Source of the DNA: Rhodobacterales bacterium UBA7416 | GTDB taxonomy: Bacteria > Pseudomonadota > Alphaproteobacteria > Rhodobacterales > Rhodobacteraceae | DNA length: 5,761 nucleotides | Direction: 5' to 3' | Assembly (NCBI GenBank): GCA_002469545.1 | Contig: DKMK01000056.1 | Location: forward strand, 1 to 5,761 | Part shown: positions 1 to 4,456 of the stretch, piece after piece | Layout: the number at the start of each line of letters is the position of its first letter | How positions within the stretch are numbered: position 1 is the stretch's first letter | Notes under the pieces: generated by a model | Database searches by the model: none | Told to the model about the DNA's origin: nothing | What the model saw: only the letters and a program-made list of their open reading frames with translations | Position numbers and translations under genes: made by a program

Positions 1-443
1 TGGCCCCACACTTAGGGCGCGAACCCTTGGGAATGCGTGTTCTATATGCCTACTTTATGGTGGATCAAAGCTTTGCGATTGCGGTCAATAAATACACCGA
101 AACACCCAGCATGACGCCCCGACAAAAGGGCATATATTATATGGGCAGCTTTCTGTGCGTATTTCCTGTTTGGGTCGGCTCGACACTAACAGGTGCACTT
201 ATCGGCGCGCAAATCCCCCCTGAATACGCATTGGATTTTGCCCTACCGATTTGCTTTATCGCGCTATCAGCCCCCATGATGCGCAGCTTACCGCATTTTG
301 TGGCGGCGACTGTGTCTATGGTTGGTGCCGTTTTATTTGTGAACATCCCATACAGCTTGGGCCTACTACTGGCCGCGTTTATCGCCATGATGGTTGCCGC
401 AAGAACAGAACTTTGGCTAAAACGGAGGCATTCAGATGGTTGA
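1..443 (+). CDS. azlC: AzlC-family branched-chain amino acid exporter, large subunit (5' truncated)
   Basis: This is the C-terminal part, about 146 residues, of an AzlC/YgaZ permease. The reading frame is open from base 3 and the gene begins outside the window. Full-length members are about 230-250 residues, so roughly the first 90-100 are missing. The visible part starts with a GREPLGMRVLYAYFMVDQSF-type stretch, which I recognise as the conserved loop and helix of AzlC. About four hydrophobic segments follow, covering bases ~135-205, 225-285, 295-350 and 355-415, and the protein ends in a basic cytoplasmic tail (LWLKRR). Family knowledge: AzlC with the small partner AzlD forms an inner-membrane exporter of branched-chain amino acids (YgaZH of E. 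coli exports valine and methionine). The stop at 441-443 lies inside azlD, so the two are translationally coupled. The in-frame TTG at 27 and ATG at 33 are internal codons, not starts. The substrate cannot be read from the sequence. Confidence 0.9.
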   Translation, partial: APHLGREPLGMRVLYAYFMVDQSFAIAVNKYTETPSMTPRQKGIYYMGSFLCVFPVWVGSTLTGALIGAQIPPEYALDFALPICFIALSAPMMRSLPHFVAATVSMVGAVLFVNIPYSLGLLLAAFIAMMVAARTELWLKRRHSDG

Positions 444-762
444 TCCCGTAAAGCTATGGATCATTATTGCCGGCCTTGGCGCTGGCACATTTTTGATCCG
501 TTTTTCATTCCTTGGCCTGATTGGCGGGCGGGAATTCCCAGAATGGGTCATGCGTCATCTAAACTACGTTGGCGTCGCGGTTATGCCCGGTTTGATCGCG
601 CCGATGTTGGTCTGGCCCGAAGCAACGGGTGGCGCATTGGATGCACCGCGCTTGTTGGCCGCACTGGCCGCCTTCAGCGTGGGTATTTGGCGACGCTCCG
701 CACTTTGGTCTGTCATCGCGGGCTTTGGCACATTGTATGCCATGTTGTTCTTGGTTGGCTAA
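436..762 (+). CDS. azlD: AzlD-family small subunit of branched-chain amino acid exporter
   Basis: This 108-residue, almost wholly hydrophobic protein is the expected size for AzlD (about 100-110). It has three or four membrane segments, at residues ~6-28, ~38-60 and ~70-107. The family signatures are the GTFLIRFSF stretch near residue 17 in the first helix and YVGVAVMPGLIAPML near residue 44. The ATG at 436 is supported by a strong GGAGG at 424-428 with a 7-base gap, and it overlaps the azlC stop by 8 bases, typical of coupled subunits in fixed ratio. AzlD is known to be needed with AzlC for export activity. Its stop at 760-762 overlaps the stop of the convergent Lrp-family gene, so no room is left for a dedicated terminator. 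Any azlCD terminator would lie inside that gene. Confidence 0.9.
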   Translation: MVDPVKLWIIIAGLGAGTFLIRFSFLGLIGGREFPEWVMRHLNYVGVAVMPGLIAPMLVWPEATGGALDAPRLLAALAAFSVGIWRRSALWSVIAGFGTLYAMLFLVG

Positions 763-1217
763 ACAGGCATCGCCGTGGTTTTAAACACGGTGCGCAACGC
801 AAAACTGCTTTGCATTTGGCTGACATGCGGCAGGCGTGATAAAAACTTGCGGTGAATACGCGCGAAATCATCGGTATCACTGGCGACAACTTTCAACATG
901 TAATCAGCAGTGCCTGCCATCAAATGACATTCCAAAACATCCGGGATCAACGCAACGGCACGTTCAAACGCATCCAAAATTGCATCCGCCTGACCTGACA
1001 GGGTGATTTCCACAAACACCGTTGTTTTGCGATCAATCTTACGTGGGTCCAACAGGGCCACGTAATCTTTGATTATACCCTCGGATTCCAAACGTTGCAC
1101 ACGGCGATGACAGGCCGATGGTGACAAATTTATGTTATCCGCCAAATCAGCATTAGATAATCGTCCTGTCTTTTGCAGCGCCTTCAAAATGCGGCGGTCC
1201 GTTTCGTCTATTTCCAT
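759..1217 (-). CDS. AsnC/Lrp-family transcriptional regulator, probable alanine dehydrogenase regulator (AldR-like)
   Basis: At 152 residues this is the normal length for a feast/famine regulator. Residues ~1-60 form the winged HTH: DETDRRILKALQ opens helix 1, and SNADLADNINLSPSACHRRV is the recognition region, ending in the typical RVQRLESEGIIKDY. Residues ~65-145 form the RAM effector-binding and oligomerisation domain, including the LECHLMAGTADYMLKV stretch. The start at 1217 has AAGGAA (complement of 1228-1233) ten bases upstream and a promoter just beyond it. Family knowledge: such proteins bind amino acids, assemble as dimers to octamers, and often control a divergent gene; AldR of Rhizobium and Mycobacterium controls alanine dehydrogenase. 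Here ald is the divergent neighbour, so a role as alanine-responsive activator of ald with autoregulation is inferred. A role over the convergent azlCD is possible but unsupported. The stop overlaps that of azlD by four bases. Confidence 0.9.
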   Translation of the reverse strand: MEIDETDRRILKALQKTGRLSNADLADNINLSPSACHRRVQRLESEGIIKDYVALLDPRKIDRKTTVFVEITLSGQADAILDAFERAVALIPDVLECHLMAGTADYMLKVVASDTDDFARIHRKFLSRLPHVSQMQSSFALRTVFKTTAMPV

Positions 1218-1363
1218 TTTCCGCAGATTCCTTCGAATTTTTTCACTATTTAAACAAGGTTATTCTAAAAATAGGCAATTTCGCAATCAAAATATGAATA
1301 CATCGCCAAACATTCTCTGCCATTGTCTCGTTAATCACAATCACAACTTATCGGAGGATCATC
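1218..1363. promoter_or_regulatory. Divergent control region between the Lrp-family gene and ald
   Basis: This 146-base AT-rich spacer separates two genes transcribed away from each other. Besides the regulator's promoter it contains an inverted pair, CTATTT at 1246-1251 and AAATAG at 1269-1274. A direct repeat of GCAAT lies at 1275-1279 and 1283-1287, inside the promoter spacer and reaching the -35 box. Either is a plausible site for an Lrp-type multimer, but neither is long enough to be certain. I could not find a -35/-10 pair of good quality reading into ald. That fits an activator-dependent promoter but is negative evidence only. The ald ribosome site GGAGG is at 1353-1357. Confidence 0.5.
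1262..1290 (-). promoter_or_regulatory. Sigma-70-type promoter of the Lrp-family gene
   Basis: Read on the minus strand, the -35 box is TTGATT (complement of 1285-1290) and the -10 box is TAGAAT (complement of 1262-1267), with an exact 17-base spacer. Transcription would start near 1255, giving a leader of about 38 bases that contains the AAGGAA ribosome site. Each hexamer has about four or five consensus matches. This is the best-looking promoter in the window. Confidence 0.65.
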
Positions 1364-2482
1364 ATGATCATAGGTTGCCCCACAGAAATTAAAAACCAAG
1401 AATATCGCGTTGGCGTCACCCCTGCCGCCGCAACCGAAGCTGTCTTGCGTGGACACACTGTTTTGATCCAAACAGGCGCTGGCATGGGCGCAGGTTTCTC
1501 TGACACTGATTACACGGACGCTGGCGCATCTATCTTGGACACAGCAGAACAAATATTCGCACAGGCCGAAATGGTCGTAAAAGTGAAAGAGCCACAACCA
1601 GTGGAACGCGCCATGTTGCGTGAAGGACAAATCTTGTTCACATACCTGCACTTGGCTCCTGACGAAGCACAGACAAAAGATTTGTTAGCCAGCGGCGTTA
1701 CAGCCATTGCCTATGAAACAGTTACAGATCGCGATGGCGGGCTTCCACTATTGGCACCAATGTCCGAAGTCGCTGGTAAATTGGCACCACAGGTCGGCAG
1801 CTGGGCTTTGCAAAAAGCAAACGGAGGTTTGGGCACATTGATGGGCGGCGTCCCTGGTGTTCTGCCAGCAAATGTTGTTGTCATCGGCGGTGGTAATGTT
1901 GGTGTACACGCTGCACGCGTTGCGGCCGGCATGGGCGCAGATGTGACCGTATTGGACATGTCATTGCCACGCATGCGTTACTTGGACGATGCATTCAGCA
2001 GCGAATTCAAAACATGCTACGCATCCAAGGCTGCAACAGCGGAATTGATTGCAACAGCTGACATGGTTGTTGGTGCTGTTTTGATCCCGGGTGCAGCTGC
2101 ACCAAAACTGATCTCGCGCGCGCAATTATCAACAATGAAACCAGGCGCGGTTTTGGTTGATGTCGCCATCGACCAAGGTGGATGTTTCGAAACATCCAAA
2201 GCAACAACACACGATGATCCAATCTACGAAGTCGACGGAATTGTGCATTACTGTGTGGCAAACATGCCCGGCGCAGTGGCGCGCACATCTACGATTGCTT
2301 TGGGCAACGCAACTATGCCGTTCATGATGGCATTGGCGAACAAAGGTTGGAAACAGGCTTGTGCGGATGACGTACATTTGTTGAACGGCTTGAACACGCA
2401 CAAAGGTCACCTAACCTATGCAGCCGTTGGCGTTGCCTTGGGCATGGATGTGATTGACCCAACCGAAGCATTAAAAATGTAA
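1364..2482 (+). CDS. ald: Alanine dehydrogenase
   Basis: This 372-residue protein is the usual length for NAD-dependent L-alanine dehydrogenase, which reversibly deaminates L-alanine to pyruvate and ammonium in the cytoplasm. The known active-site positions fall at their standard numbers: Arg15 (EYRVG), Lys75 (KVKEP), His96 (YLHLA) and Asp270 (VAIDQGG). The Rossmann domain carries GGGNVG at 175-180, and Asp198 is placed to bind the NAD ribose. The N- and C-terminal parts make the substrate domain. The start at 1364 has GGAGG six bases upstream and gives the family's typical MIIGCPTEIK N-terminus. It is transcribed alone, divergent from an AsnC/Lrp gene, and followed by a strong terminator. 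In heterotrophic marine bacteria the enzyme mainly allows growth on alanine, and induction through the neighbouring regulator is inferred. Nothing in the sequence suggests loss of function. Confidence 0.97.
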   Translation: MIIGCPTEIKNQEYRVGVTPAAATEAVLRGHTVLIQTGAGMGAGFSDTDYTDAGASILDTAEQIFAQAEMVVKVKEPQPVERAMLREGQILFTYLHLAPDEAQTKDLLASGVTAIAYETVTDRDGGLPLLAPMSEVAGKLAPQVGSWALQKANGGLGTLMGGVPGVLPANVVVIGGGNVGVHAARVAAGMGADVTVLDMSLPRMRYLDDAFSSEFKTCYASKAATAELIATADMVVGAVLIPGAAAPKLISRAQLSTMKPGAVLVDVAIDQGGCFETSKATTHDDPIYEVDGIVHYCVANMPGAVARTSTIALGNATMPFMMALANKGWKQACADDVHLLNGLNTHKGHLTYAAVGVALGMDVIDPTEALKM

Positions 2483-2491
2483 CGCAATAAC

Positions 2492-2535
2492 TGTGTACAG
2501 GTTGTGCACGCATTGTGCACAGCGTGTGCATCCTC
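2492..2535. repeat. Four 11-base-phased TGTGCA-type units after ald
   Basis: Units begin at 2492 (TGTGTAC), 2503 (TGTGCAC), 2514 (TGTGCAC) and 2525 (TGTGCAT), with exactly 11 bases between starts, so they fall on the same face of the helix. The four bases between units vary. The two central units lie in an imperfect hairpin: 2501-2509 pairs with 2515-2523 around a five-base loop, with one G-U. The block sits between the ald stop and the terminator, so it is part of the ald 3' UTR. Whether it acts as DNA (protein binding) or RNA (3' structure) cannot be told here. Confidence 0.6.
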
Positions 2536-2545
2536 CAAAATGACA

Positions 2546-2572
2546 AAAGGCCCGCAATAACTGCGGGCCTTT
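2546..2572. terminator. Bidirectional Rho-independent terminator between ald and mscL
   Basis: A perfect 11-base-pair stem (AAAGGCCCGCA, 2546-2556, with 2562-2572) closes a five-base loop. The stem is GC-rich in its core and flanked by A and T runs. On the plus strand it is followed by TTTC, and on the minus strand by TTTTGTCATTTT. It can therefore end both ald and the convergent mscL, whose stop lies 21 bases away. The U tract looks better in the mscL direction. Confidence 0.9.
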
Positions 2573-2593
2573 CTCGTTACGATTTCACGTAAC

Positions 2594-3007
2594 TTATTTC
2601 TTTTTCAAAGCTTTCAAAATATCAACCAACAGATCGTTGTCTGATGGACCAGCAGGTGCTGCTGGTGCTTCTTCTTCTACTTTTTTCGCTTTGTTCACTT
2701 GGCGAACCAGCATGAATACCACAAACGCGATAACCAAGAAGTTGATGATTGCCATGATGAAACGACCGTATGCAAACACGGCTGCGCCTGCTTCTTCGGC
2801 AGCTGCCAATGATGCATGTGTTGAACCGTCCAGTGTTGTATACAAGCCGCCAAAATCAACGCCGCCCATAAACAAGCTGATGATCGGATTGATCAAATCA
2901 GCAACCAACGAGCCCACAATTGCTGTGAACGCCGCACCAATAATGATACCGACTGCCATGTCCATGACATTGCCCTTGGCAATAAAGTCTTTAAATTCCT
3001 TAAGCAT
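2594..3007 (-). CDS. mscL: Large-conductance mechanosensitive channel MscL
   Basis: This 137-residue protein matches E. coli MscL (136) in length and order of parts. The amphipathic N-terminal helix is MLKEFKDFIAKGN. TM1 runs ~14-45, with the pore constriction at Met17, Gly20 and Ile21 in the positions of E. coli Leu19, Gly22 and Val23. A periplasmic loop at ~46-75 is rich in Gly and Ala, TM2 runs ~76-102, and the C-terminal bundle helix (LLVDILKALKKK) follows an acidic, Pro/Ala linker. MscL pentamers in the inner membrane open under tension to release solutes on osmotic downshock. The start at 3007 was chosen over an in-frame ATG at 3109, because AGGGGA (complement of 3013-3018) lies five bases upstream and the family begins here. 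The extra 34 residues would be non-homologous and would cover the promoter. It is monocistronic, divergent from the yghU-type gene. Confidence 0.96.
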   Translation of the reverse strand: MLKEFKDFIAKGNVMDMAVGIIIGAAFTAIVGSLVADLINPIISLFMGGVDFGGLYTTLDGSTHASLAAAEEAGAAVFAYGRFIMAIINFLVIAFVVFMLVRQVNKAKKVEEEAPAAPAGPSDNDLLVDILKALKKK

Positions 3008-3053
3008 AAGATTCCCCTTTTTGCTTTTCACCCACGCCGATTGGCGCTTACTG

Positions 3054-3085
3054 CACAATATTGTGAGCAATGGCTTCATTTTCAA
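3054..3085 (-). promoter_or_regulatory. Candidate mscL promoter with overlapping 12-base palindrome
   Basis: On the minus strand TTGAAA (complement of 3080-3085) is followed after 17 bases by AATATT (3057-3062). This would start transcription near 3050, with a leader of about 43 bases. The -10 box is embedded in a perfect palindrome, CACAATATTGTG (3054-3065). A dimeric repressor bound there would block the promoter, which is an inference from position only. The -10 match is four of six, so the promoter call is moderate. Confidence 0.45.
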
Positions 3086-3089
3086 GCTT

Positions 3090-3117
3090 TTGATTGAACA
3101 TTGGGCCAATTTAGATC
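3090..3117 (+). promoter_or_regulatory. Candidate promoter of the yghU-type gene
   Basis: TTGATT (3090-3095) and TAGATC (3112-3117) are separated by 16 bases, placing a start near 3124 and a leader of about 30 bases. The spacer holds an odd-centred inverted repeat, ATTGG-G-CCAAT (3100-3110), which could bind a regulator. The match is modest and the short spacer lowers confidence. Confidence 0.35.
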
Positions 3118-3153
3118 AGTTTCCAGCGACAATTCACAAAAGGCTCCTCCCTC

Positions 3154-4005
3154 ATGACGTACACACCTCCTAAAAAATGGACTTGGAATTCTGAAAGCGG
3201 CGGTAAGTTCTCCAGCATCAACCGCCCAATTGCAGGCCCAACACATGACAAAGAATTGCCAATTGGCAAACACCCACTACAACTACATTCGCTTGCGACA
3301 CCGAACGGCGTCAAAGTTACCGTGATGCTAGAAGAGCTGTTGGCGGCAGGTCACACAGGTGCGGAATACGATGCTTGGTTGATCAACATCCAAGAAGGCG
3401 ATCAGTTCGGCAGTGGTTTTGTCGACATAAACCCCAACTCTAAAATCCCAGCGTTGATCGACACCACAACGGGGTCTCGTATTTTTGAAAGCGGCGCAAT
3501 TCTGTTATATCTCGCAGAAAAGTTCGACGCATTTTTACCCAAGGATTTAGCGGCCCGTACAGAAGCCATGAGCTGGCTGTTCTGGCTTCACGGTTCGGCC
3601 CCATACTTAGGTGGCGGCTTTGGTCATTTTTACGCTTATGCACCTGAAAAATTTGAATACGCAATCGATCGCTTTGCCATGGAGGCGAAACGTCAATTGG
3701 ATGTTTTAGATCGAAATCTGGCTGATCGCGAATATTTGGCTGGTGATGAATATACCATCGCTGATATCGCAACAGCGCCGTGGTATGGGGCGCTTGTACA
3801 AGGCTCCGTTTATGATGCAGCAGAGTTTTTGGATACCTCGTCGTATAAAAACGTGACCCGCTGGGCCGATACTGTGATGAACCGCCCCGCATTTTTGCGT
3901 GGCAAAATGGTAAACCGCGCATGGGGTGAACCGTCTGAACAACTACACGAACGCCATGACGCCAGCGATTTCGAATTACAAACCCAAGATAAGATCGCCG
4001 AGTAA
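3154..4005 (+). CDS. yghU: YghU-type glutathione transferase (Nu class, disulfide-bond reductase)
   Basis: This 283-residue protein is collinear with E. coli YghU (288) from the WTW near residue 9 to the EQLHERHDASDFE tail. An extended N-terminal arm (~1-40, with GKF-SINRP-GPTH and LPIGKHPLQL) precedes the thioredoxin-like domain. That domain contains TPNGVKV (49-55, whose Thr-Pro-Asn contacts glutathione in Nu-class enzymes), NPNSKIPAL with cis-Pro99, and ESGAI (112-116). The all-helical domain follows, with LGGGFGHFY and the EYTIADIA capping motif. Family knowledge: these enzymes bind two glutathiones per site, show little classical transferase activity, and reduce disulfides or organic peroxides in the cytoplasm. 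The ATG at 3154 has only a weak AAAAGG ten bases upstream, but the conserved N-terminus starts right after it. The gene stands alone, divergent from mscL and convergent with a small ORF. Confidence 0.95.
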   Translation: MTYTPPKKWTWNSESGGKFSSINRPIAGPTHDKELPIGKHPLQLHSLATPNGVKVTVMLEELLAAGHTGAEYDAWLINIQEGDQFGSGFVDINPNSKIPALIDTTTGSRIFESGAILLYLAEKFDAFLPKDLAARTEAMSWLFWLHGSAPYLGGGFGHFYAYAPEKFEYAIDRFAMEAKRQLDVLDRNLADREYLAGDEYTIADIATAPWYGALVQGSVYDAAEFLDTSSYKNVTRWADTVMNRPAFLRGKMVNRAWGEPSEQLHERHDASDFELQTQDKIAE

Positions 4006-4010
4006 TGAAA

Positions 4011-4038
4011 GATTGATGCGTGGCAGCACGCATCAATC
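4011..4038. terminator. Hairpin terminator between the yghU-type gene and the small minus-strand ORF
   Basis: A perfect 12-base-pair stem (GATTGATGCGTG, 4011-4022, with 4027-4038) has a GCAG loop. It begins six bases after the yghU stop and lies 12 bases past the stop of the opposing small gene. On the plus strand no T run follows (ATCCCACC). On the minus strand TTTCATTA follows. It probably serves both genes, with weaker intrinsic termination in the plus direction. Confidence 0.7.
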
Positions 4039-4049
4039 ATCCCACCTGA

Positions 4050-4217
4050 TTATGACTTGTTATTGTCATCCCACGGGTTGTCTTTTTTATTGGCACCCTT
4101 GATCGCATTCGTGTTGTCTTTCAAAGACAAATAATGCGGCTTCTTTTTCGCCTTAGCAGCCAACAGCTCTTGCATCGTCTTCTTTGGCGGCGTTTTCGCA
4201 TCTTTTTGATCGGTCAT
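4050..4217 (-). CDS. Small lysine-rich hypothetical protein, 55 residues
   Basis: I do not recognise this protein. It has 55 residues, 13 of them lysine, and is soluble with no signal peptide, membrane segment or cysteine. It reads MTDQKDAKTPPKKTMQELLA at the start. A central basic patch (AKAKKKPHYLSLKDN) follows, and the end is polar and acidic (KKDNPWDDNNKS). Support for being real: AAGGA (complement of 4228-4232) lies ten bases before the ATG, a hairpin terminator lies just past the stop, and codon choice resembles the neighbours (AAG/AAA, GAC/GAT, CTG/TTG, no rare Arg codons). The helix-forming MQELLAAKAKKK stretch, with Trp in a short NPWDDN tail, looks like a conserved small protein rather than a random frame. 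It is divergent from ffh across a 239-base gap. A nucleic-acid-binding or ribosome-associated role is conceivable from the charge but is not shown. Confidence 0.7.
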   Translation of the reverse strand: MTDQKDAKTPPKKTMQELLAAKAKKKPHYLSLKDNTNAIKGANKKDNPWDDNNKS

Positions 4218-4309
4218 AATCCGTACATCCTTAAATCTGTGGGGATCTTAGCCCCTAAGTGTCAAAAATACCCTCGAAACACCAGCCTTAATCGTTTTGT
4301 GGCAAATGC

Positions 4310-4338
4310 TTGACTCTGATACGTGCTGGGCGTACACG
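4310..4338 (+). promoter_or_regulatory. Candidate ffh promoter
   Basis: TTGACT (4310-4315) is followed after exactly 17 bases by TACACG (4333-4338). The -35 is five of six and the -10 only three of six. Loose -10 boxes are tolerated in alphaproteobacteria. Transcription would begin near 4345 and give a leader of about 110 bases. No better pair was found closer to ffh. Confidence 0.4.
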
Positions 4339-4344
4339 CTGAAT

Positions 4345-4456
4345 AAATCACAGGAAGTCTAACGCTTCCGGTCTCAGGATCGACACCAGTCAGCGAGTTT
4401 CGCCCACTGGTGTTAAATGCGTTTGGCAAAACACTTTGGCTGAAAGGGCCTGACAT
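4345..4456 (+). other. Putative structured 5' leader of ffh
   Basis: Two hairpins lie in tandem before the start codon. The first pairs GGAAG (4353-4357) with CTTCC (4365-4369) around a seven-base loop. The second pairs ACACCAGT (4383-4390) with ACTGGTGT (4406-4413) perfectly. Inside it, a 2x2 internal loop leads to GCGA/TCGC (4393-4396 with 4400-4403). No U tract follows, so it is not a terminator. The ffh ribosome site AAGGG (4444-4448) is outside both stems. It does not contain the GGAA...AGCAGCC core of SRP RNA. Function is unknown; it may be a cis-regulatory leader or a separate small RNA. Confidence 0.4.

Larger units (their letters stand above)
4218..4456. other. 239-base non-coding region between the small ORF and ffh
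   Basis: No convincing gene lies in this spacer. On the small-ORF side there is a perfect TTGACA on the minus strand (complement of 4260-4265), but no -10 box at a normal distance. A short inverted repeat, CTTAG-CCC-CTAAG, lies at 4247-4259. On the ffh side are a candidate plus-strand promoter and two hairpins, listed separately. The minus strand is open through 4262-4456, but the codon use is unlike the neighbours and there is no ribosome site, so I do not call it. Confidence 0.6.

Noticed and set aside
773..790. CCGTG...CACGG hairpin just after azlD as a terminator
   Set aside because: It has only a five-base-pair stem with an AT loop, no T run, and lies within the coding end of the Lrp-family gene.
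3008..3109. N-terminal extension of mscL from an in-frame ATG at 3109
   Set aside because: The added 34 residues do not match MscL, and the internal start at 3007 has a good ribosome site and the conserved N-terminus.
2637..3173. 178-codon plus-strand frame opposite mscL
   Set aside because: It is a shadow of mscL: low-complexity Ala/Asn/Thr translation, no ribosome site, and it runs through the mscL promoter into yghU.
3256..3269. Perfect 14-base palindrome TTGCCAATTGGCAA inside the yghU-type gene
   Set aside because: It encodes the conserved Leu-Pro-Ile-Gly-Lys stretch, so codon constraint plus chance explains it. It is only worth noting if the same dyad recurs in nearby promoters.
3440..4036. 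198-codon minus-strand frame opposite the yghU-type gene
   Set aside because: The opposing frame is a clear YghU homologue. This one is rich in Arg, His and Ser, has no recognisable domain, and starts inside the terminator hairpin.
4260..4265. Perfect TTGACA (minus strand) as promoter of the small ORF
   Set aside because: No acceptable -10 hexamer lies 15-19 bases downstream, so I did not list it as a promoter.
4262..4456. Open 64-codon minus-strand frame between ffh and the small ORF
   Set aside because: It has no ribosome site before its ATG, uses AGA, AGG, CGA, GGA and GGG codons that the neighbours avoid, resembles no family I know, and coincides with the hairpins of the ffh leader. Conservation of the frame across relatives would reopen it.
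4345..4456. SRP 4.5S RNA gene next to ffh
   Set aside because: The block lacks the conserved GGUCAGG...GGAA...AGCAGCC core needed for Ffh binding, despite its hairpins and position.
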